A DNA stretch of 64,000 nt from Streptomyces sp. SJL17-4. Its GTDB lineage: Bacteria; Actinomycetota; Actinomycetes; Streptomycetales; Streptomycetaceae. Made by a program: the position numbers and the translations under genes. Under the pieces are notes generated by a model. It was not told the origin of the DNA. It was given only the letters and a program-made list of their open reading frames with translations, and ran no database searches. Shown piece after piece: positions 34,585-42,997 of this stretch. The stretch covers positions 2,170,001-2,234,000 of the forward strand of contig NZ_CP104578.1 in the NCBI RefSeq assembly GCF_036826855.1. Direction: 5' to 3'. Position 1 is the stretch's first letter, and every line of letters starts with the position of its first letter.

Positions 34585-34642
34585 CCGCCCAACCTCTCCA
34601 GAACCTTCCGAACCGTGCGAGGCACCACTCTGCCGAGAAGTT

Positions 34643-34677
34643 GACAACGTTGTCTAGAGCGAAACGGATCCGGTTAA
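34643..34677. promoter_or_regulatory. paired operator module upstream of the ROK kinase
   Basis: Perfect GACAACGTTGTC (34643-34654) followed by an ATCCGGTTAA half-conserved copy of the second operator type (34668-34677). The centres are 23 bp apart. The same arrangement and spacing recur at 35394-35428. Sites for both LacI paralogues, or for one regulator acting cooperatively, are inferred. Confidence 0.55.
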
Positions 34678-34678
34678 G

Positions 34679-35281
34679 TCACACGCCCGGAGCGAGACGT
34701 GAAGCGACCTCTGGCCTGATCCGATCCCCCGGGCCACACACCATTGATGTCGGCTGCACCCATCCAGGAGAGCAGAGATCGAACGGGGGCGCCTCCCCCG
34801 GCAGCTGACCACCGCATTTCGGACCAACACCGTCGGGCCGGGCAACTCCTATCCGGGCCCACATCACCTTTCCGGCTTCGAAGTGGTGACAGCCCGCCAC
34901 CTCCGCCAGGGCGTGAACGATTTCAAGTCCGCGCCCTCGTTCGACATCGACGCATGATCCGAGTGACGTCGCAGGCACCGGGGGCGAGGGGGACGCGTCC
35001 CGCACGGCAACGTATACGCGTTCGCCGCGCATCGACAGGCGCAGATCCTTCGGCCCTGCGTCGGTGTGCTGGTCGGCATTGGCCACCAACTCGGAGACGA
35101 TCAGAGCGATGTCGTCGACCACCTCCGGAGACAATCTCCACTTCCTCAGGGCGGCTGCGGCGTGTCGACGCGCCAGGCGAGCAACTTGCGGCCGCCGCGC
35201 AAGCACCAAGCCGCTCCTCCCCGCCCCGCGGCGAACACACGGGGCACCCCAGGTCGGCGCAAGTTGCAGGATCATGTCCAT
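34679..35281 (-). CDS. ATP-binding regulator (HATPase_c, anti-sigma type)
   Basis: 200 aa from the ATG at 35281 (GAGG 5 bases upstream); the frame is open to 35398. The HATPase core has LIVSELVANADQHTDAG, a weak middle motif (AVRDASPSPP) and the G-box VERGRGLEIVHAL. No histidine-phosphotransfer domain. A C-terminal tail of about 60 residues lacks motifs. It lies at the edge of the mannan block with a paired operator module just upstream, so it may belong to the same regulon; partner unknown. Confidence 0.7.
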   Translation of the reverse strand: MDMILQLAPTWGAPCVRRGAGRSGLVLARRPQVARLARRHAAAALRKWRLSPEVVDDIALIVSELVANADQHTDAGPKDLRLSMRGERVYVAVRDASPSPPVPATSLGSCVDVERGRGLEIVHALAEVAGCHHFEAGKVMWARIGVARPDGVGPKCGGQLPGEAPPFDLCSPGWVQPTSMVCGPGDRIRPEVASRLAPGV

Positions 35282-35393
35282 GATGGCCTCGGCTCGGAGG
35301 TGGGGCGACGGCGGCCTTCCGGCCGTCATTCGCATTGAATTCGGCTCCCGCCAGGCGACGGACGGCCGCCACCCCTCCATGTGAACATCTGAG

Positions 35394-35428
35394 GACAACG
35401 TTATCTACAATCTCAGTTAATCGGTTCA
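35394..35428. promoter_or_regulatory. paired operator module upstream of the HATPase gene
   Basis: GACAACGTTATC (35394-35405, one mismatch to the palindrome) and TTAATCGGTTCA (35417-35428, two mismatches to TTAACCGGTTAA). Centre-to-centre spacing is 23 bp, the same as in the module before the ROK kinase. Confidence 0.5.
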
Positions 35429-35644
35429 GCCGCCGGGGCTCCCAAGGCAGCGGCAACCTTCCATAGAGGCGCACCACCTTCGAGTCCCCCTCGCCCGTCT
35501 CGCGAGCAGAGACTGTGCGAGATACACAGAAGCAGTCGATCACCGAGGCCGAAAGGTGGATCAGCCGGACAGCAACGCGTGTGGAGCGCCTCGACCCTCT
35601 GCACTCACCGACTGCCCCACATCCCCGACCACGAGCCGACGATC

Positions 35645-36040
35645 TCGGGCCCTTTCTCGGACACTGGAGCCCGTACAGCCCCTGACACACCAAGGACCGG
35701 ACACTTCATCTAGCGTCACGGAACGTCACTACCGAGAAGGGATGGGGCAGTGGCGGCCTATAGCTCAGCAGCCAGCGCCTCGGCCACCTCAGCGCGCCTA
35801 AGCACAGACAGCGGAGAACTCTAAACGGTGGCGCCAATCACGCATGACGGCCCATCAGAACTCGCGCCATCCGTGCGTCAAACGTGCGTCACGTGCGTCA
35901 GATATGCGTCAAGATACCGCACCTAACGCACGTAATGCCCATAGTGCACACTAGGAGAAAAGCCAGGTCAGCGGCCCTTTTCAGCAGGCTCAAGGATCGC
36001 GACGCACTCTACGTGCTGGGTCATCGGAACCACGTCAACA
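35645..36040. repeat. att-like repeat, copy 2 (with RNA methyltransferase 3' tail)
   Basis: The core 35866-35961 differs from copies 1 and 3 at about 9 of 96 positions. The left flank resembles copy 1 over about 220 bp. To the right, reading leftward, the sequence encodes VPMTQHVECVAILEP, then AEKGR and a stop, a diverged C-terminus of the methyltransferase at 55214. Similarity with copy 1 continues weakly to about 36115 (both contain CAATGTGCGTT), beyond the gene-tail part. Confidence 0.8.
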
Positions 36041-36301
36041 GAAAACATGTTGAAGAAAGCTGCAGGTCAGAGACTTGCATGACGCGAATCGAATCAAGAT
36101 CAATGTGCGTTACGGGCGCTACATGCGACTCTCGACGCACGCCGCAGCATCCGCAGGGGCCTCCCAGTCCGGCCGCCAAGTCTGCCGGCAAGCTGAGATC
36201 CCGTCGAAGCCGTCTCGCCGGACACGGTAGGCAACACCCCCGTCGACAGCAGGAACGCAAAGGACGGGCGCTTGCCGGTTGCCGCAGGTATCCATTCCGG
36301 C

Positions 36302-38434
36302 TCACACTCCGGTCGTCGGCAGGAAAGGGCTGGGCTCCCCTACCCAAGACACGTACAGACCGTCGCGGGCGCGGGTGCAGGCGACGAACAGCAGGCAGCG
36401 TTCCGCCAGCAGGTCGGCCTCGTGCTGGAGACGGTCGACGTGCACGGGCGTCACCGCCTTGGGAAACGGCACGGCGCCGTCATGGACACCGATCACCGCG
36501 ACGCACCGGTACTCCAGGCCCTTGAAGGAGTGCATGGTGCCGACGCTCACCGCGTCGGCCGGCGCCGACAGGTCCGCCCGCAGGCGCTGAGCGGGGATGC
36601 CGGCCGCGGACAGGCGCTCCGCCACCTGGTCGCAGGTCTGGTTGAAGCGGGCGCTCACGCCGATGTCACCGGGGGCGATGCCGTCCTCCAGCCAACCGCG
36701 GACGCGCGCGACGAGCGCTGTCAACTCCGCCTCCGGGGAACCGGCCGCGTGGGTCTCGGGGCCGCTCCCGTGCAAGGCCGAACGGTAGCCGAGCAGGGTT
36801 TCGTGGCGGACGTCGTCCTCAAGCTCCGCGAAGGGGCGTCCGACGAGGAGTGCGGTGGACCAGCTCAGGATCTCGTGTGTGGAGCGGTAGTTCTTGCGCA
36901 TCTTCGCCGACCGCCCCGCGACTTTGATCCCGACCGCCTTCAGGGAGACCTTGCTGTCGTAGATCCGCTGGTGCGGGTCGCCCGCGATGAACAGGTCGTC
37001 CGGGCGCACCGGGGCGGTCGCGCGCAGGAGGCGCCACTGGGCGGGGTGCAGGTCCTGGGCCTCGTCGACGACGACGTGCCGGTAGCGTGGTCCGGTCCGC
37101 TCCAGCAGGTCCCCGGCCTCCGTGCAGGTGCCGAGGTAGGTCCGCAGCCCGTCGGAGGCCAGCCGGGCGGTGAACTCCTCGACGGCGCTCCACACGGGCG
37201 GCCGGGCCGCGGCGGGCAGCGCGCTGCCCCGCCCTTTGCGCTCGGCGGCTTCGTACTGCTCGTACGTGCGCAGGTTCTGGGCGAGTACGACGTGTCTGTA
37301 CTCCTGGGCGAGGAACTGCGGGCTCCCGGCGAAACCCGCGGCCCGGCCGGCATGCTGCCAGCGGGCCGGCTCCTCGTCGGCGCGCAGGGGCCGGCGCGAC
37401 GTGGACAGCACCCGCCCGGCGAACGCGTCGACGGTCATGATGTCCACCCGGTCCCGGAGCGTCACGTCGTCGACGAGCTCGGCGAGGCCCACACGCAGGG
37501 CGGCCACCAGTGCGTTGGTGTAGGTGGTGAGCAGGATGCGGTCGCCGTCACGCAGGTGGCCGAGCAGGTGGCGTACGCGGTGCAGGGCGACGACCGTCTT
37601 GCCCGTGCCGGGACCTCCGGTGACCTGGGCCGGGCCGGAGTAGGAGGCCCGGTAGGCCACCTTGTGCTGGGACGGGTGCAGGAAGACCCTCCAGGCGGCG
37701 AAGGGCTTGTCGAGGATCTCGCGGAGCTCCTCGGACCCGGTGACCAGCGCGATGCGGGTGCGGGTGTGCCGGATCGCGGTCTCGTAGTCGGCCGGGTTCA
37801 CGGGCTCAGTGCTGTCGGCGGCCGCCAGGTTGACGGCGACCACCTCGCGCCACACGTCCTCCACGGTGAAGCCGGCGGCCAGGTACTCCAGTACCTCCCG
37901 CTGGTCCTGGGGGAAGAACGGCGCGAAGGCCTCCAGCTGCTCCGCACTGGTCAGGACCCGGGCCTGCCGCAGGGTCGTCCCGTCGATGCCGAGTGCCGCG
38001 AGGTCTCCGTCCGAGAACCGGGCGAAGAGCCGCTGCTCGGCGGCGGGGGCGAACAGCTCGTAGGCGGGGGTGAGCTCCTCCAGGACGGCGATGTCGCGGA
38101 TCTCGACGGCCCGGGTGACCGTGTTGATGCTCGCCTTCTGTTTGACGGCCCAGGCGTTGGCCTCGTCGTGCGGCAGCACGCGCAGCAGGACGTACGTGTC
38201 CCCGCTGTCGGGTGCCAGCACGACCCCTCGGGTGCCGCGGTCGATCCGGATCGTCCGGATGTGCGGGTCCCGGGCACCTTTGAGCGACTCCAGCTTCAGG
38301 CCAGGATCCTTGAACAGCTGGTCCAGGGTGAGCCTTTCGAACTTCTCCCAGGCATCGAAGACCCCCTTGCGGACCGTGCCCTGGAGTTTGGGGAGCTGGG
38401 CGCAGAAGGCGATGTCGAAGGCGAGGCGGGGCAT
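36302..38434 (-). CDS. UvrD/Rep-type helicase with RelE-like N-terminal region
   Basis: 710 aa. Superfamily 1 helicase motifs: Walker A VTGGPGTGKT near residue 273, HVVVDEAQDLHPAQW near 458, RKNYRSTHEIL, and a final VGTMHSFKGLEYRCV and FVACTRARDGLYVSW. The first 105 residues (IAFCAQLPKLQGTVRKGVFD, then a DPHIRTIRID and YVLLRVLPHDEA region) look like a ParE/RelE-type fold placed before the helicase; this is an inference from pattern only. The ATG has GAGGAG 8 bases upstream. It is 73 bases downstream of the AIPR gene on the same strand, suggesting a two-gene defence module. Likely acts on DNA ends or invading DNA. Confidence 0.8.
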   Translation of the reverse strand: MPRLAFDIAFCAQLPKLQGTVRKGVFDAWEKFERLTLDQLFKDPGLKLESLKGARDPHIRTIRIDRGTRGVVLAPDSGDTYVLLRVLPHDEANAWAVKQKASINTVTRAVEIRDIAVLEELTPAYELFAPAAEQRLFARFSDGDLAALGIDGTTLRQARVLTSAEQLEAFAPFFPQDQREVLEYLAAGFTVEDVWREVVAVNLAAADSTEPVNPADYETAIRHTRTRIALVTGSEELREILDKPFAAWRVFLHPSQHKVAYRASYSGPAQVTGGPGTGKTVVALHRVRHLLGHLRDGDRILLTTYTNALVAALRVGLAELVDDVTLRDRVDIMTVDAFAGRVLSTSRRPLRADEEPARWQHAGRAAGFAGSPQFLAQEYRHVVLAQNLRTYEQYEAAERKGRGSALPAAARPPVWSAVEEFTARLASDGLRTYLGTCTEAGDLLERTGPRYRHVVVDEAQDLHPAQWRLLRATAPVRPDDLFIAGDPHQRIYDSKVSLKAVGIKVAGRSAKMRKNYRSTHEILSWSTALLVGRPFAELEDDVRHETLLGYRSALHGSGPETHAAGSPEAELTALVARVRGWLEDGIAPGDIGVSARFNQTCDQVAERLSAAGIPAQRLRADLSAPADAVSVGTMHSFKGLEYRCVAVIGVHDGAVPFPKAVTPVHVDRLQHEADLLAERCLLFVACTRARDGLYVSWVGEPSPFLPTTGV

Positions 38435-38507
38435 GAGCGGGTCTCCTCATCGGGTGCGGGAGAGGCAGTCGGCGGGCATCCCTGTCGCCGCCCCCTCCCG
38501 GCTGTCG

Positions 38508-40673
38508 TCAGTCGCCTTCGCCACTCGGCGCAGGTTCTTCGAGACCGCCGAGAACTCGCCAGGCAAGCTCTGCGAGAGTCTCGCCGGTGGAGGTCAGCCA
38601 TCGAGCGGTGCCCTGGTTCGCCACGGGCCGCTGATCCCACTCGGCCAGCTTCCACATGTGTGTGATCAGTCCGGACGGCGAGTACCGCTTGCCGTCGGCC
38701 GCCCACAGGACCGGCCGGGACCGGTGCTTGACCCAGGTGGCACGCGAGCGCCGCTCGTCCTCGGCCAGCCAGCCCGCAAGGGCCTCGGCCTCCGTGGGGT
38801 AGGCGGTGGTCAGGGTGAGGGGGTCGCCTTCTTCCAGCGCGCCCTGGTCGATGAGAACGTGTACGGCGTTCGGCCGGCGGGGTTTGCGCTGTGTGGGAAT
38901 GCGGCGGTACTTGTCCCGCTCGGCCGGGTCCGGTGCCGCTGCGCCGCCGTCGAGTACCCGGTCGGCGATCTCGCGGCAGCGGACGACGTCCGCGCACACC
39001 GCGCGGATCTGTGACCGGTCGCCATAGAGTTCGTCGATCGTCGCCGCGACCGTGGGGAGCAGTTCCTTGATCAGGTCGGGAACCCGTGCCACGGCGGCAG
39101 TGGACCATTCGAGCCTGGGATCCGGCTCGTCGATCGCCTCGGTGTCCAGGCTCCGGAACACAAGGTGCGTGAGCAGGTAGGGACCGTGCTCGACGAGTGC
39201 GGCGCCGCGGCCTTCATAGCGCGGGCGCAGGGTGTGGAGCGCTCGGCGGACGGCGCGCAGGATCTGCACCCCGTTCCACAGGAGGTACACCCCGGGCTGC
39301 GGCCGGAAGAGCACGTCGTAGATGCCCTGGCTGCCGCGCTCCCAGAGCACGTCCAGCGTGGTGGCCATCCGGGCGGCGTACTGGCTGTTCGGGTGGGCGC
39401 AGGCGAGGGCGCAGGCGGCCTCGACGACCGAACACCCGGTGTCCTCGGGCGGGTCCAGTTCACCCCGGCGGACGCTGTAGTCGAGCCCGAGTTCGGCGCG
39501 CATCTCTTCCAGGATGGCAGCCTGTACCGGGTCGAGCGCGATGAAGTCGCGTGGCTCCACCCGGTTCTGCCTGTTGGTCGCCTGGGTGGTCCGCTTGGCG
39601 AAATCGACCGACTTGCCGGTGACGATGATCCGGACGGGCACCTGAGCGGAGGCTGCGCCGTCATCGGCGGCGACGGCATCGGCCACGGACCTGACGGTCT
39701 GGGCACCGTTCACGACGCTGGCGTTGTGCAGCTTGAGCGCGAGCGGGTAGGTGTGGGGTGTACGCATCGACTGGTACGTCTTCTCGACCGACTCGCACAG
39801 CACGGTGATGCCGTTGTTGAAGTAGAGGAAGTGCGCGGGTTCCTGGGTGAGGGTCTCTATGAGTTCGTTGTTGATCGATGTCCTGCCCAGCGGGTTGCGG
39901 ATGTTGAGGTTGAAGAGGTGGGAGCCGTGCTCGGCCCACTCCGCGACGATCTCCGCCGCGACGACGCCCTGATACGACTCGTAGGGTGCGTTGACCCCGA
40001 ACCACGGGAAGAGGACGGCGTCGAGCTCCACGGGCTTGGGAGCCAGGTCCTTCCGCACCGAGGCCCACACGTCGGGAGCGAGGATGATCTCGTGGTCGAG
40101 GAGGTCACCGAATCGGTTGAACTCCTTCTCGCCGTTGATCAGCGCCTGCCGGAAGCCCTCGATCACCTCGTCCGTGCGCATGAGGACGACGACCTGGGTG
40201 ACGGGCACAGGCCCTCGCGACATGACGGCCTTGGCCTGTTCGGCCAGGCGACGGCCGCGCGGGTTGAACGGCGCGAAGTCCTCGTCGTCGATGAGCCTCA
40301 GCCCTGCCAGCAGTTCGAGAACGGCCTCGCGCTCGCTCTTGGCCTTGCCGTACTGGCTCCACTTCGCCTGAACGAGGTAGACGTGCGGGTCGGGGCCGTC
40401 CACCACCGCAATCGCGTCGATTCCCTGGTCTGCGATTCCGTCTATGACGGTGTCCGCCGCCTCCTGCGGGCTGAAGCCGGTGACCATCCGTACGGCCTGG
40501 GCCGTCAGCGCCCTCGACAACAGTCGGGGCTCGCGCTCCTGGGGCGACTTGTCTTCCAGATCGCTGACGTGCAGGAGGCCGCCGTCCACGTACACGGTCC
40601 GAAGCGCCTGCTCCACCTGACGCACTTGAAGGGCCACGCTGTCGCCGCCGTCTCCAGCCTTCTTCCCGCTCAT
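38508..40673 (-). CDS. AIPR-domain protein (abortive-infection type) with nuclease-like N-terminus
   Basis: 721 aa. The middle carries the AIPR (abortive infection phage resistance) pattern: HLFNLNIRNPLGRTSIN near residue 260, FLYFNNGITVLCE, ASVVNGAQTVRSV and ATNRQNRVEPRDFIAL. Around residues 85-105, IDAIAVV then VYLVQAKWSQ resembles the catalytic D-(E/Q)xK strand of Mrr-like restriction endonucleases. The C-terminal 120 residues, including VLWAADGKRYSPSGLITHM, resemble the RAMA/DUF4357-type module found with adenine methylases. The ATG at 40673 has a purine-rich GGAGAAAGAGAG upstream. Together with the helicase it may form a phage-defence unit. Confidence 0.8.
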   Translation of the reverse strand: MSGKKAGDGGDSVALQVRQVEQALRTVYVDGGLLHVSDLEDKSPQEREPRLLSRALTAQAVRMVTGFSPQEAADTVIDGIADQGIDAIAVVDGPDPHVYLVQAKWSQYGKAKSEREAVLELLAGLRLIDDEDFAPFNPRGRRLAEQAKAVMSRGPVPVTQVVVLMRTDEVIEGFRQALINGEKEFNRFGDLLDHEIILAPDVWASVRKDLAPKPVELDAVLFPWFGVNAPYESYQGVVAAEIVAEWAEHGSHLFNLNIRNPLGRTSINNELIETLTQEPAHFLYFNNGITVLCESVEKTYQSMRTPHTYPLALKLHNASVVNGAQTVRSVADAVAADDGAASAQVPVRIIVTGKSVDFAKRTTQATNRQNRVEPRDFIALDPVQAAILEEMRAELGLDYSVRRGELDPPEDTGCSVVEAACALACAHPNSQYAARMATTLDVLWERGSQGIYDVLFRPQPGVYLLWNGVQILRAVRRALHTLRPRYEGRGAALVEHGPYLLTHLVFRSLDTEAIDEPDPRLEWSTAAVARVPDLIKELLPTVAATIDELYGDRSQIRAVCADVVRCREIADRVLDGGAAAPDPAERDKYRRIPTQRKPRRPNAVHVLIDQGALEEGDPLTLTTAYPTEAEALAGWLAEDERRSRATWVKHRSRPVLWAADGKRYSPSGLITHMWKLAEWDQRPVANQGTARWLTSTGETLAELAWRVLGGLEEPAPSGEGD

Positions 40674-40750
40674 GATCTCTCTTTCTCCGGTGACCGGGCC
40701 CACCCGGCGACACGGCCTCGGACGTTGTCTGACGTACCAGGGGGGTGGGC

Positions 40751-42334
40751 TCAGGTCGCCTGGCCGTCGAGGTCCAGCCGTATGAGGGCCAGCGCCTCGC
40801 CGATCTCCGCGGTCAGCTCGTCCGCGGGCCCGTAGACGACGTTCAGGTCGCCGTGCAGCGGTTCGAGGACGATCAGGGCATCAGCCGCGCGGCCCTGGGC
40901 GAGCAGCAGCATGCCGATGTCACGGCGCAGTTCGAGGGCTTCCTCGCTGGCATCGCTGTCCACGGACCGGACGACGGCCAGCACTGATTCCAGTGCCGTG
41001 AGCGCCTCCGTCACCTGACCGAGTTCGGCGCGGCAGCGGGCGGCCTGGGCACGGCAGGCGCGGGCCCTCGCGCTCGTGGGTCCCGCGATGCGCCCGTACG
41101 CGTCGGCGAGCGCGTTGAACTCGGGCAGGGCGGCACGGTAGTCCCCGCCCAGGAGTCGGATGGCCGCTCGCTGGGTGCGCAGGTCGAGCACCTGCCGGTT
41201 GTCGGTGCCGAGGGCGCGGGCGGCCGGTTCGATGACCTCGCTCAGCACCTCCGCGGCCTGCGCGAACCGCTCCTCTTCCAGGAGGGCGTCGGAGTGCGCG
41301 TACGCCTCCTTGATGTCCGCCCTGAGTCCGTCCGGTACTGGCACGGGCACGGGCGCGGGGGCGGGCTCCCCGGGAAGCGCCTGGGCGGCCACCGGCCGGG
41401 GGCGGGAGCGGGGCGCGTACGGGTGGCGGAACAGCCCGGTCGGGTCCGGCGCTCCGGCCGGGCCGCTCTCGCCGGGCGCCGGTTCCTGGCCGGCCTGCGG
41501 GAGGAAGGGCCGCAGCCGCTCGTACACCTCCTGGACGTCGGCGGGCCTCGCCTCCGGGGCCTTGCGGAGCAGGTGCACGACGAGGTCTTCCAGCGCGGCC
41601 GGGACCTCGGGGCGCAGCTGCCGGAGCGGGGTGGGGGCGGCGCTGACGTGCTGGTACATGAGCGCGAACTCACTGTCCGCCTGGAACAGGGCGCGCCCGG
41701 CGAGCAGTTCGTGCAGGACGCAGCCGAGCGCGTACAGGTCGGTTCGCGGGGTGACACGTCCGCCGCGGACCTGCTCGGGCGCCATGTACTGGGACGTCCC
41801 GATCGGGCTCCCGGTCGCGGTCAGCTTGGTCGCGTCGGTGCGCAGGATGGCCGCGATACCGAAGTCCAGGACCTTCACGGTCCCGTCGCGGGCGACGAGG
41901 ACGTTGCCCGGCTTGAGGTCCCGGTGGATCACCGGGACCTCGTGGGCGTGGGAGAGCACGGTGGCCACCTGCGCGGCCACGGCCACGGCCCAGCTCACCG
42001 GCAGCGGCCGGGCCGGGTCCACGTAGGCGGACAGCGGGACGCCCTCGACCAGCTCCATGACGAGGAAGAGCCGCTCGTGGGTGTCGTCGAGGACGGCGTC
42101 GTAGACCTGCGGCACGCCGGGGTGCTGGATACGGGCCGTGATCCGGGCCTCGCGCCGGAACCGCTTGGCCAGCTCGTCCGCCATCTGCGGCGAGGTGACG
42201 GCCTGGGGGCGGATGAGCTTCACGGCGACGGGCCGGTCGAGTACGGCGTCGTAGCCGCGCCAGACGTCGCCCATGCCGCCGTGGCTGAGCTCCTCCAGGA
42301 GTTCGTAACGTCCGGCGATCACCTGCTGCGGCAC
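40751..42334 (-). CDS. Ser/Thr protein kinase with C-terminal helical repeats
   Basis: 527 aa. Eukaryotic-type kinase domain (about 7-265): glycine loop ELSHGGMGDVW, VAVKLIRP lysine, catalytic loop VIHRDLKPGNVL, DFG in VLDFGIAAIL, and TSQYMAPEQVRGG. A proline-rich linker and about 190 residues of TPR-like helices follow. There is no obvious transmembrane segment, unlike PknB-type sensors. The GTG at 42334 is poorly supported by a ribosome-binding site, but upstream codons are not kinase-like. It lies between the HATPase and AIPR genes on the same strand; a signalling role within the island is possible but not shown. Confidence 0.85.
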   Translation of the reverse strand: MPQQVIAGRYELLEELSHGGMGDVWRGYDAVLDRPVAVKLIRPQAVTSPQMADELAKRFRREARITARIQHPGVPQVYDAVLDDTHERLFLVMELVEGVPLSAYVDPARPLPVSWAVAVAAQVATVLSHAHEVPVIHRDLKPGNVLVARDGTVKVLDFGIAAILRTDATKLTATGSPIGTSQYMAPEQVRGGRVTPRTDLYALGCVLHELLAGRALFQADSEFALMYQHVSAAPTPLRQLRPEVPAALEDLVVHLLRKAPEARPADVQEVYERLRPFLPQAGQEPAPGESGPAGAPDPTGLFRHPYAPRSRPRPVAAQALPGEPAPAPVPVPVPDGLRADIKEAYAHSDALLEEERFAQAAEVLSEVIEPAARALGTDNRQVLDLRTQRAAIRLLGGDYRAALPEFNALADAYGRIAGPTSARARACRAQAARCRAELGQVTEALTALESVLAVVRSVDSDASEEALELRRDIGMLLLAQGRAADALIVLEPLHGDLNVVYGPADELTAEIGEALALIRLDLDGQAT

Positions 42335-42461
42335 CGTGCCCCCGCCCCGTCGTGTTGCTGTCGCCGACGTGCGTACCGAGGTGGTGTCGGCCGGCCCGAC
42401 ATGTCGGGACCAGTGTGGTGGGGGTGGCGATCTTCCGTCCAGGGAAGGGCGGGAAGGTCTG

Positions 42462-42962
42462 TCACATATGGCCGAGAACCGCCCGTGCGTCGTGACTCCG
42501 CCGGTCACACTCGGCCCACACGATCTTGCCGGGCGCCCCGCAGGGGCGCGGGCCCCAGCCCCAGCGGTCGGCGAGAGCGGCGACGAGGAGCAGGCCGCGC
42601 CCCTCGGTACGGTCCGGGCCGGGCAGGTGCGGTGCGGGCTCCGGTGTCCGGTCGCCGCGCGTGTCGGTCACCTCGATCCGCGCGGGAGCGAGGGGCTGCA
42701 CGGGCACGGTCAGCCGTACGTGGAAATCCCGGCCCGGGACGCGGCCGTGCTGGACGGCGTTCGCGCTGAGCCCGGCCACGAGCAGGGCGATCACGTCGTG
42801 CGGCTCGGTGCCGTACGGGATCCCCCAGGCGTGCAGCCGCTCCGCGCACAGCCGGCGGGCGAGGCGGGCGCCGCGGGGCGTGGAGGTGAACCGCATCTCG
42901 AAGTGGTGGGTGGGCATCGCGGGTTGGGTGGGGGTGCCGGTACTGGCGGGGTTGCTCGTCAT
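42462..42962 (-). CDS. ATP-binding regulator (HATPase_c, anti-sigma type)
   Basis: 166 aa. N-box-like LLVAGLSANAVQHGRVPG, then IEVTDTRGD and the G-box EGRGLLLVAALAD. It is divergent, with about 35 bases between, from an HTH regulator that is followed by a DUF397 protein. This arrangement matches the WhiJ-type clusters of Streptomyces, where the ATPase is the anti-sigma-like member (AbaA-region type). The partner is expected to be encoded nearby or elsewhere in the genome. Confidence 0.8.
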   Translation of the reverse strand: MTSNPASTGTPTQPAMPTHHFEMRFTSTPRGARLARRLCAERLHAWGIPYGTEPHDVIALLVAGLSANAVQHGRVPGRDFHVRLTVPVQPLAPARIEVTDTRGDRTPEPAPHLPGPDRTEGRGLLLVAALADRWGWGPRPCGAPGKIVWAECDRRSHDARAVLGHM

Positions 42963-42997
42963 GGCTCCACGGTGGGCCGTGGTGGCGTAGCGTGACC

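Larger units (their letters stand above)
15791..35865. mobile_element. candidate genomic island A (mannan utilisation cargo)
   Basis: Interval between att-like copies 1 and 2. It carries the mannan genes, an ABC exporter and an HATPase gene. No integrase, relaxase or replication gene is present, so if it is an element it is cis-mobilisable or decayed. The inference rests on the flanking repeats with gene-tail duplication, not on mobility genes. Confidence 0.45.
35282..36301. other. non-coding stretch with operators and att-like repeat copy 2
   Basis: About 1 kb without a convincing gene. Its left part carries the operator module at 35394-35428 and its middle and right parts the second copy of the large repeat. 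Short frames here lack start signals. The helicase gene on the right ends at 36302. Confidence 0.55.

Noticed and set aside
35753..35830. tRNA-like start (CTATAGCTCAG) in repeat copy 2
   Set aside because: No acceptor, anticodon or T-arm pairing follows, and the matching part of copy 1 lacks the motif.
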